NCBI GenBank assembly: GCA_007130345.1
Contig: SLSP01000303.1
Coordinates: 1-5,815 of the forward strand
DNA from: Thermoflexales bacterium
GTDB lineage: Bacteria; Chloroflexota; Anaerolineae; B4-G1; SLSP01
Direction: 5' to 3'
DNA length: 5,815 bases
Below, one piece after another: positions 1 to 4,020 of the stretch (its first letter is position 1; every line of letters begins with the position of its first letter). The notes below the pieces were generated by a model. The model ran no database searches. It was given only the letters and a program-made list of their open reading frames with translations, and had not been told where the DNA came from. The position numbers and the translations under genes were made by a program.

Positions 1-725
1 ATGGGGGGGTGGGGGAGGTGGGGGGGGGTGGGCGCGGCGGTTTTGGGTAAAGGATCGTCGTAGAGCCGGATGCCAAAGCGGTTGAGCGGCTCGAAATCCA
101 AGACGGCGGCATCCACGCCAAAGTTAGTGTCGCGGTCGTGATGTCCTAACGTGTCCCACGTTGCGGCAATCAGCCCCACCACCAGGTTATCTTCGGTATC
201 CAACACGCCCGCGCCGCTCATACCGGCGTCAATGTGTTTGGAGTCCAGCATCAGCGGTTCGCATTGCAAAGCCGTATCTTCTGGGCACTCGCATTGTCCG
301 ACAATCATGCCAAACGCCGGAAGGCCCTGGTATTGCGCCAACTTCCGATAACCGAAGCTCTTGAATTTGTGTCCCTCGGCAGCACGCGCGCGTCCAAGCC
401 TGGCCCAGCGCTCCGGGCCGATAGGCGCTTGCCCGTTGCGCAATTCCAACACCACGATATCGTCGTCGTAACGGTCGAAATGGGCGCAAACCTTAGCGCG
501 GAACTCTTTCTGATCCCCGGCCTGCGCCTGGGGGAAATAGACGCCCACTTCTGCGTCAGTGGTCTGATACGGGTCGGCTCCCGCATCCTGCACCACGTGA
601 CAGCACGTCACCACATGAGATGCGCTGACAGCCAGGCCGGTTCCCATAATGGTGGGTTGGCCTGCCACGCGAATTTGCACGGTGAAACCACGTGCGTCTT
701 GAGTTTGTACGTTGCGGTCGGTCAT
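1..725 (-). CDS. Trypsin-like serine protease, N-terminal part (open at left edge)
   Basis: Visible fragment of 241 codons with no stop; it leaves the window at base 1. It reads as a chymotrypsin-fold (S1-type) protease. Catalytic His is H43 in TCCHVV, Asp is most likely D89 in DDDIVVLEL, and Ser is S170 in AGMSGAGV; a typical C-terminal barrel strand follows (LVVGLIAATW, 181-190). There is no signal peptide or membrane segment, so it should act in the cytoplasm. The start is ATG at 725, preceded by AAGGAGG 8 bases upstream. After the protease domain (to about residue 225) comes a proline-rich linker, TAAPTPPHLPHPP, and then the window ends. In bacterial conflict systems such a trypsin domain is usually the N-terminal effector of a larger protein carrying an NTPase or repeat sensor; that part is not visible here and is inferred. 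The Trypco1 gene upstream supports this reading. Protease fold and triad are well supported; the substrate is unknown. Confidence 0.88.
   Translation of the reverse strand, partial: MTDRNVQTQDARGFTVQIRVAGQPTIMGTGLAVSASHVVTCCHVVQDAGADPYQTTDAEVGVYFPQAQAGDQKEFRAKVCAHFDRYDDDIVVLELRNGQAPIGPERWARLGRARAAEGHKFKSFGYRKLAQYQGLPAFGMIVGQCECPEDTALQCEPLMLDSKHIDAGMSGAGVLDTEDNLVVGLIAATWDTLGHHDRDTNFGVDAAVLDFEPLNRFGIRLYDDPLPKTAAPTPPHLPHPP
3..38. repeat. G/C homopolymer-rich low-complexity tract encoding a proline linker
   Basis: The plus strand has runs of 7, 5 and 8 G (bases 3-9, 11-15, 21-28) separated by single T or A-containing breaks. On the minus strand these are CCC/CAC/ACC codons giving a Pro/His/Thr linker after the trypsin domain. 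The runs are of a length prone to replication slippage and to sequencing error, so the reading frame beyond this point should be treated with care. Confidence 0.7.
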
Positions 726-733
726 AAGCGAGT

Positions 734-740
734 CCTCCTT
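734..740 (-). promoter_or_regulatory. Ribosome binding site of the trypsin-like protease
   Basis: AAGGAGG on the minus strand, 8 bases before the ATG at 725. It fixes the start of a gene whose other end is outside the window. Confidence 0.8.
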
Positions 741-785
741 GAAGCACAGACTACAATCTGCACGAACAGCAAATTCAGGCGGGGG

Positions 786-798
786 GCCGACAACGAAT
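786..798 (+). repeat. 13-bp repeat GCCGACAACGAAT, copy 1
   Basis: Exact copy of a sequence found twice on the minus strand at 1235-1247 and 1256-1268. The following bases (AACGAATAAACG, 803-814) match, in inverted orientation, CGTTTATTCGTT at 1218-1229. The inverted similarity therefore covers about 28 bases at 786-814 and 1218-1247, with only a 4-5 base spacer differing. Confidence 0.75.
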
Positions 799-882
799 TT
801 TTAACGAATAAACGAATTTGGGTGCCTGCTCTTGCAGCTTCGCGCGTTGGCCGTGGCGACATACATTTCCAGCGCCCCTACA

Positions 883-1007
883 GAATTAGTATCTTCTCAA
901 TACTTGGGGGGCCAGACTTCCGAAGTCTTTGAAAGTCCCCGCAATTTAGCACGTTTTCGGTAAGACTTCGGAAGTCTCCGCGATTTATTGAGAAGATACC
1001 AGAATTC
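883..1007. repeat. 125-bp nested palindromic element (REP/MITE-like)
   Basis: Outer arms GTATCTTCTCAATA (889-902) and TATTGAGAAGATAC (986-999) are perfect complements over 14 bases, extended by GAATT/AATTC with a small bulge. Inside are two 15-base near-perfect palindromes, AGACTTCCGAAGTCT (914-928) and AGACTTCGGAAGTCT (963-977), which are exact reverse complements of each other. Each is followed by a related direct repeat (GTCCCCGCAATTTA at 935-948; GTCTCCGCGATTTA). The whole can fold as one large stem or as two small hairpins. It encodes nothing, and I infer a dispersed non-autonomous repeat. No target duplication was recognised. Confidence 0.75.
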
Positions 1008-1061
1008 ACCGTTCGAATTGAGCAAGCATCTCCGCCGTGTCAGGCCATCATTCGTTTATTC

Positions 1062-1218
1062 GCAGTAGCGCAAAACTAACCCTGTGACAAGAAGAAGCCC
1101 GCGGTTGATTTCAAGCAAGGACACGGATTTACACGGAAAAACACGGATTTTTTTTTTGTTTTATCCGTGAAATCTGTGTTCATCCGTGTCCCAAACAGGG
1201 TGACTTTTGCGGTATTGC
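1062..1218. mobile_element. MITE-like element, copy 1 (157 bp), between Trypco1 and protease genes
   Basis: Terminal inverted repeats of 24 bp (1062-1085 and 1195-1218) match at 20 of 24 positions and begin GCA[G/A]TA[G/C]CGCAAAA. The element is flanked by a perfect 8-bp direct repeat, GTTTATTC, at 1054-1061 and 1219-1226; the exact boundary could shift by 1-2 bases, giving up to 10 bp. Internally GGACACGGAT (1119-1128) pairs with ATCCGTGTCC (1182-1191), with more ACACGG/CCGTG repeats inside, so a strong hairpin is expected. There is no reading frame for a transposase, so mobilisation in trans is inferred. A second copy at 2677-2830 differs by about six substitutions and a 3-bp length change in the T tract (10 T here, 6 there). 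Confidence 0.88.
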
Positions 1219-1234
1219 GTTTATTCGTTCCTGA

Positions 1235-1268
1235 ATTCGTTGTCGGCAGTCCGTCATTCGTTGTCGGC
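1235..1268 (-). repeat. Two direct copies of the 13-bp repeat, one inside the Trypco1 3' end
   Basis: GCCGACAACGAAT reads on the minus strand at 1256-1268 and again at 1235-1247. The upstream copy supplies the last codons of the Trypco1 gene (Ala-Asp-Asn-Glu), and its final T begins the TGA stop. A third, inverted copy is at 786-798. Confidence 0.8.
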
Positions 1269-1631
1269 TAGTTTTGCGTCCGCTTTTTTCCGCTTCCACT
1301 TGTACGTACACTTCATCGTCCCGCTCGGCGTGATCTCCGCCACCGCGCCCATGTTCGTCCCGGCCTCCGCTTCGAGGGCCAACTCGAACGCTACGTTGAA
1401 CTCGTCCAGTTCATAGAGATCGTCGGGGCCAGATTGCGGCAACGTCGCCATAAAGAGCTTGCCCAGGCCGGTGAGCGGCGCGCGGAGCAACGCGCCCGCG
1501 TTCACCTTGCGACGCTCAGGCTTTTCCCCGCCCCGGCTCACCCGGCGCACGCCGCCGGCATCCCGCGCCTCGGCGGACTCGACGACGATCTCGCCGTACT
1601 CGCCCAAATCCAACACAATGTCTTCTGCCAT
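1254..1631 (-). CDS. Trypco1 (trypsin-co-occurring domain 1) family protein
   Basis: 125 residues, close to the whole family length. The features I recognise are an N-terminal strand pair around EYGEIVVESAE (11-21), the GGVRRVSRGGEK segment (26-37), a middle helix (about 45-66), EFNVAFELALEAEAG (77-91) and the closing strand TMKCTYKWKR (105-114). The order matches Trypco1, also annotated as CU044_2847 family. The family is known mainly from genomic association with trypsin-like proteases in predicted NTP-dependent conflict systems; its biochemical role is unknown, and an adaptor or regulatory part is inferred. Start ATG at 1631 follows AGGAG 8 bases upstream. The gene lies 29 bases after DUF433, so co-transcription is likely. 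The lysine-rich tail ending LADNE lies beyond the domain and partly comes from a dispersed repeat. Confidence 0.82.
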   Translation of the reverse strand: MAEDIVLDLGEYGEIVVESAEARDAGGVRRVSRGGEKPERRKVNAGALLRAPLTGLGKLFMATLPQSGPDDLYELDEFNVAFELALEAEAGTNMGAVAEITPSGTMKCTYKWKRKKADAKLADNE

Positions 1632-1639
1632 AACGTTTT

Positions 1640-1644
1640 CTCCT
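1640..1644 (-). promoter_or_regulatory. Ribosome binding site of the Trypco1 gene
   Basis: AGGAG on the minus strand, 8 bases before the ATG at 1631, within the 29-base gap after the DUF433 stop. Confidence 0.7.
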
Positions 1645-1660
1645 GGATAACTTGGGTTGC

Positions 1661-1927
1661 TCAGACGCCCTTCTGGGCCGCTAACGCTTTACCCGGTGCC
1701 ACCGAAGTCCGATGTACCTCTTCCGCTTTGATCAGGTCAAGTGCGTATTGAACACACGCTGCGACATCTTCTAGGGTTAAATCGGGGTAATACTGGGTCA
1801 CAATCTCTGGAAAAGGGATCCCCGCCTGTACGAGTTCCAAAACTGCGTAAACCGGGATGCGTGTTCCGGCAACACACGGTTTCCCAAAGTGGATTTGGGG
1901 GTCAATGAAAATACGCGATGGCTTCAT
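1661..1927 (-). CDS. DUF433 family protein (VapB-type antitoxin-like), no toxin partner visible
   Basis: 88 residues covering a complete DUF433 domain: IFIDPQIHFGKPCVAGTRIPV (6-26) is the family hallmark (DPxIxxGKPxxxGTRIPV), followed by VLELVQAGIPFPEIVTQYY and the P-x-LTLEDV segment with a closing helix (AACVQYALDLI). The fold is a small winged-helix-like domain, and members commonly sit next to a PIN-like (DUF5615) nuclease as presumed antitoxins. No such toxin is present: an HD gene lies 66 bases upstream and Trypco1 29 bases downstream. I chose ATG at 1927 (AGGAGG 8 bases upstream); a GTG one codon earlier (1930) is also in frame and only 5 bases from the same site. DNA binding and autoregulation are inferred. 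The C-terminal tail (VAPGKALAAQKGV) is outside the domain. Confidence 0.85.
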   Translation of the reverse strand: MKPSRIFIDPQIHFGKPCVAGTRIPVYAVLELVQAGIPFPEIVTQYYPDLTLEDVAACVQYALDLIKAEEVHRTSVAPGKALAAQKGV

Positions 1928-1935
1928 CACACATT

Positions 1936-1941
1936 CCTCCT
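1936..1941 (-). promoter_or_regulatory. Ribosome binding site of the DUF433 gene
   Basis: AGGAGG on the minus strand, 8 bases from ATG 1927 and 5 bases from the alternative GTG 1930. The spacing slightly favours the ATG but does not exclude the GTG. Confidence 0.75.
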
Positions 1942-1953
1942 ATATCTCACTCC

Positions 1954-1981
1954 AATATGCAAATCGTTTGTGTTTGGACAA
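1954..1981 (-). promoter_or_regulatory. Possible weak promoter before DUF433
   Basis: Minus strand TTGTCC (1981-1976), a 16-base spacer and CATATT (1959-1954), each matching 4 of 6 sigma-70 consensus positions. It lies in the 66-base gap between the HD and DUF433 genes, so it could start a DUF433-Trypco1 transcript independent of the HD gene. Matches this weak occur by chance often. Confidence 0.2.
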
Positions 1982-1993
1982 CTCCCCCAGAGA

Positions 1994-2569
1994 CTATCTC
2001 GCCAACGAAGCCGCCAAAGCTTTCCCCGGCACCATCCGCAGCATACTGTGGAAGCTCATAAAGTCGGCGTGGTTGACCAGCGTGGCCTCGGTGGTGCGGC
2101 GGACTTTGTCGCCTTCGCCGGCGTGCGTAGCGATGATGTGCTGCACTTCGGCGGGGAGGCCGCAGCGGGCGGCGAGTTCCATCCCGGTGAAGGGGTGGCG
2201 CAGCAGCTTGCCCTCGCGCGTCTGCACCGTGACGCCATCGGCGCGGTTCTCGTACTCCATCAGCTTGCCGATGTCGTGCAGCAGCCCTCCGGCGATGAGG
2301 ATGTCGCGGTTCACCGGCACGCGGTCGCCGTACACCTCGGCGAAGACCTCGGCGGCCCGCAGCGCGGTCAGCGTGACCGCGCGGACGTGCTCGATGAAGC
2401 TCGCCGGGCACGGGTCGATGAGCAGCGTGAACGGCATCCGCGCCAGCGCGTCCGGCGTCCAGCCGCTCTCTTGCATCGTCAATTCCCACGTCTTGAGGGT
2501 CTGCTCGCGCAGATTGGCGTCCTGGATCAAATCGAACTCAGGCATTAAGGAGCGTAATTGTTTTCGCAT
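1994..2569 (-). CDS. HD-domain (HDIG-type) metal-dependent phosphohydrolase
   Basis: 191 residues. The metal-binding HD pattern is complete: H61 (FIEHVRAV), H98-D99 in GGLLHDIGK, H125 (RHPFTGM), H144 and/or H149 (VQHIIATHAGEGD) and D169 (TLVNHADFMS). An N-terminal helical extension of about 55 residues precedes the HD domain. HDIG proteins hydrolyse phosphoester bonds in nucleotides or cyclic dinucleotides; the substrate here cannot be read from the sequence. There is no signal peptide or membrane segment. I chose ATG at 2569 because AGGAGG lies 5 bases upstream; an in-frame extension to 2629 would place the ribosome binding site inside the gene and translate part of an AAACGTC heptamer repeat, so it is unlikely. 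The gene is 66 bases upstream of DUF433 on the same strand. It may be a housekeeping neighbour or part of the trypsin/Trypco1 locus. Confidence 0.88.
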   Translation of the reverse strand: MRKQLRSLMPEFDLIQDANLREQTLKTWELTMQESGWTPDALARMPFTLLIDPCPASFIEHVRAVTLTALRAAEVFAEVYGDRVPVNRDILIAGGLLHDIGKLMEYENRADGVTVQTREGKLLRHPFTGMELAARCGLPAEVQHIIATHAGEGDKVRRTTEATLVNHADFMSFHSMLRMVPGKALAASLAR

Positions 2570-2574
2570 AACAT

Positions 2575-2580
2575 CCTCCT
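2575..2580 (-). promoter_or_regulatory. Ribosome binding site that decides the HD gene start
   Basis: AGGAGG on the minus strand, 5 bases before ATG 2569. It argues against the longer in-frame start at 2629. Confidence 0.8.
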
Positions 2581-2613
2581 GTTTGGGTGGCGAATCTGAG
2601 TACGTGAAATGTG

Positions 2614-2634
2614 AAACGTCAAACGTCAAACGTC
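2614..2634 (+). repeat. Three tandem AAACGTC heptamers
   Basis: Three perfect consecutive AAACGTC units, preceded by diverged relatives (GTGAAAT, GTG). The reverse complement appears as two units at 2967-2980. Confidence 0.85.
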
Positions 2635-2676
2635 ACGGAATCTATACATGAGTCCCCTGAAAAAAGCCCAAAAATC

Positions 2677-2830
2677 GCAGTAGCGCAAAACTAACCCTGT
2701 GACAAGAAGAAGTCCCCGGTTGATTTCAAGTATGGACACGGATTTACACGGAAAAACACGGATTTTTTGGTTTTATCCGTGAAATCTGTGTTTATCCGTG
2801 TCCCAAACAGGGTGACTTTTGCGGTATTGC
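2677..2830. mobile_element. MITE-like element, copy 2 (154 bp), upstream of the HD gene
   Basis: Same orientation and nearly the same sequence as copy 1. The 24-bp terminal inverted repeats (2677-2700, 2807-2830) are identical to those of copy 1. A perfect 8-bp direct repeat, CAAAAATC, flanks it at 2669-2676 and 2831-2838. The internal hairpin arms GGACACGGAT (2734-2743) and ATCCGTGTCC (2794-2803) are conserved. The target appears to have been the edge of an AAAAATCCGATTTTT palindrome. It has no coding capacity. Confidence 0.88.
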
Positions 2831-2831
2831 C

Positions 2832-2931
2832 AAAAATCCGATTTTTCCACGTGCGACCTACTACCTATATGAAATTCGCACGCGAAAAATCTACCTATAG
2901 TATCAAGGTTCTAAAAAATCGGATTTTTTAG
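2832..2931. repeat. AT-rich palindrome cluster of about 100 bp
   Basis: AAAAATCCGATTTTT (2832-2846) is palindromic about a central base. Its reverse complement is the core of a 21-base palindrome at 2911-2931 (10-base arms, starting CTAAAAAATC). Between them, GATTTTTCCACGTGCGA (2840-2856) pairs with TCGCACGCGAAAAATC (2876-2891) with one bulge and one mismatch around a 19-base loop. CTACCTATA occurs at 2861-2869 and again at 2891-2899. The matching palindromes at both ends suggest a second small dispersed element, next to which MITE copy 2 inserted. Confidence 0.65.
2911..2931 (-). terminator. Possible weak hairpin terminator after the kinase gene
   Basis: A 10-bp AT-rich stem with a single-base centre, about 110 bases after the kinase stop. 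The downstream arm is T-rich on either strand, so it could act bidirectionally. With only two G/C pairs per arm the stem is weak, and the sequence may simply belong to the palindromic repeat. Confidence 0.25.
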
Positions 2932-2966
2932 GGTTCTTTCAGTAGAGTCATTATCTTGGCATTGAT

Positions 2967-2980
2967 TTTGACGTTTGACG
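2967..2980 (-). repeat. Two inverted AAACGTC-type heptamers
   Basis: TTTGACG repeated twice on the plus strand, exactly complementary to 2617-2630. The two heptamer blocks therefore form a 14-bp inverted repeat around the MITE and the palindrome cluster. Confidence 0.75.
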
Positions 2981-3041
2981 AGCTTTTGGACACAGCAAAA
3001 TTGTCGAGCAGTGCTCTTTTGAGAATGAACCATGCCCACAA

Positions 3042-4001
3042 CTACATCTTTGTGAGCGCGCGCGTCAACGCATCCTCCCCGAAGACGCCGCGATACCGCG
3101 CCGCGAACTCCGCCGGTGTGAAGTGGTGGGTCTGCGGCCCATGCGTCTCCAGGACATAGGTCGCGGCGAGGCTGCCGATGCGCCCGCACTGCTCCCAGGG
3201 CAAGCCGAGCGCGAGCCCCTTGAGCAAGCCCGCGCGGAAGGCGTCGCCCACGCCGGTGGGATCGAGGATCTGCTCCGGCGGCACGGCCGGGATGTGGATT
3301 TTGTCCTCCGCCCAGATGAGCGCGCCCTCGGCCCCCTGCGTGACGATAACGGCGCGGCGGACGGCGGCGCGCATCGCGGCGTCGTTTAGCCCGATGCGAT
3401 CTTTGAGCATCTCAAACTCGTAGTCGTTGACGATGAGGATGTCCGCGCCCTCAACGCCCGCCCGCAACGATTCCGGGCTGGAGCGCACAATCTGCTGGCT
3501 CGGATCGTAGAGGTAGGGGATGCCGAGCGCCTTGCACTCTGCCGGGTACTTGTCCATCGCCTCCGGGTCGTTGGGCGAGATGATGGTCAGGTCAGGGCGC
3601 GGATCAAGGTCGTAGAACGACAACTCGCGGGCGAAGGCCATCGCGCCGGTGTAGAAGCTGGCGATCTGGTTCTGGTTCTGGTCAGTGGTGGCGAAGAACG
3701 AGGCCGTGAAGACATCGGGAACCACGCGCGCAGCCGAAATATCGACGCCGTGTTCCGCCAGCCACGCGCCATACTCGGCGAAGTCGATGCCGGCCGTCCC
3801 CATCAACACGGGCCGTTCGCCGAGTAGCGCCAGCGTGAAGGCGATGTTCGCCGCGCAGCCGCCGCGCTGTTTGCGCATTTCGTCCACCAGAAAGCTGAGA
3901 CTGAGCTTTTGGATGCGCTCCGGCTTGACGTGTTCCAGAAAGTCGCCGGGAAAGTGCATCAAATAATCGAAGGCTATGGAGCCGGTAATCACCAGGTTCA
4001 T
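3042..4001 (-). CDS. PfkB-family adenosine kinase (AdoK type)
   Basis: 319 residues, full length for the family. PfkB signatures are RGGCAANIA (46-54) near the N terminus and DPTGVGDAFRAGL (247-259), with catalytic base D253. The N-terminal pattern GSIAFDYLMHFPG (7-19) plus LSLSFLVD, the IASFYTGAM and NDPEAMDKYPAEC segments and DPSQQ (166-170) recall the actinobacterial adenosine kinase AdoK (adenosine + ATP to AMP + ADP) rather than sugar kinases; this is from memory of that protein, not from a search. A related nucleoside or sugar kinase remains possible. Start ATG 4001 is preceded by a GGGGGGA tract about 6 bases upstream. It lies 19 bases after the glycosyltransferase, so it is probably the last gene of that operon. 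It should be cytoplasmic. Adenosine salvage has no obvious link to glycan synthesis. Confidence 0.85.
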   Translation of the reverse strand: MNLVITGSIAFDYLMHFPGDFLEHVKPERIQKLSLSFLVDEMRKQRGGCAANIAFTLALLGERPVLMGTAGIDFAEYGAWLAEHGVDISAARVVPDVFTASFFATTDQNQNQIASFYTGAMAFARELSFYDLDPRPDLTIISPNDPEAMDKYPAECKALGIPYLYDPSQQIVRSSPESLRAGVEGADILIVNDYEFEMLKDRIGLNDAAMRAAVRRAVIVTQGAEGALIWAEDKIHIPAVPPEQILDPTGVGDAFRAGLLKGLALGLPWEQCGRIGSLAATYVLETHGPQTHHFTPAEFAARYRGVFGEDALTRALTKM

Positions 4002-4020
4002 TCAGAATCCCCCCAATAAT

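Larger units (their letters stand above)
726..1253. other. Gene-free spacer of 528 bases between Trypco1 and protease genes
   Basis: I see no credible coding region on either strand. Apart from the protease ribosome binding site, the recognisable content is repetitive: a 13-bp repeat GCCGACAACGAAT in both orientations, a 125-bp palindromic element and one MITE copy. About 820-880 has no recognisable structure. A promoter for the protease could lie here, but I found no convincing -35/-10 pair. A spacer this long makes simple read-through from Trypco1 uncertain. Confidence 0.75.
2570..3041. other. Gene-free spacer of 472 bases between kinase and HD genes
   Basis: No credible gene on either strand. 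It holds, from left to right, the HD gene ribosome binding site, a heptamer repeat, MITE copy 2, an AT-rich palindrome cluster and inverted heptamers. From 2981 to 3041 only a short GAGCACTGCTC hairpin is visible. A promoter for the HD gene is expected here, but no convincing -35/-10 pair was found. Confidence 0.75.

Noticed and set aside
234..932. Plus-strand open frame of 232 codons over the protease gene and spacer
   Set aside because: It is antisense to a minus-strand frame with a clear trypsin triad and a strong ribosome binding site, and its translation shows no recognisable domain.
1081..1200. CRISPR-like array from repeated ACACGG units
   Set aside because: The repeats are short, irregular and arranged as inverted arms of one hairpin; there are no regular spacers or cas genes.
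2570..2629. Longer start for the HD protein (20 extra residues)
   Set aside because: The extension covers the AGGAGG ribosome binding site and a heptamer repeat; ATG 2569 is placed correctly after that site.
1857..2651. Plus-strand frames of 219-264 codons opposite the HD gene
   Set aside because: Shadow frames of a GC-rich gene; the minus strand carries the complete HD motif and the plus-strand products are low-complexity with no family pattern.
1062..2830. The two MITE copies as ends of one composite transposon carrying HD, DUF433 and Trypco1
   Set aside because: Each copy has its own target duplication (GTTTATTC and CAAAAATC), so they inserted independently; the copies are also in direct orientation and carry no transposase.
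2911..3189. Minus-strand frame of 92 codons after the kinase gene
   Set aside because: Mostly out-of-frame kinase sequence and palindromic repeat, with no domain and no ribosome binding site seen.
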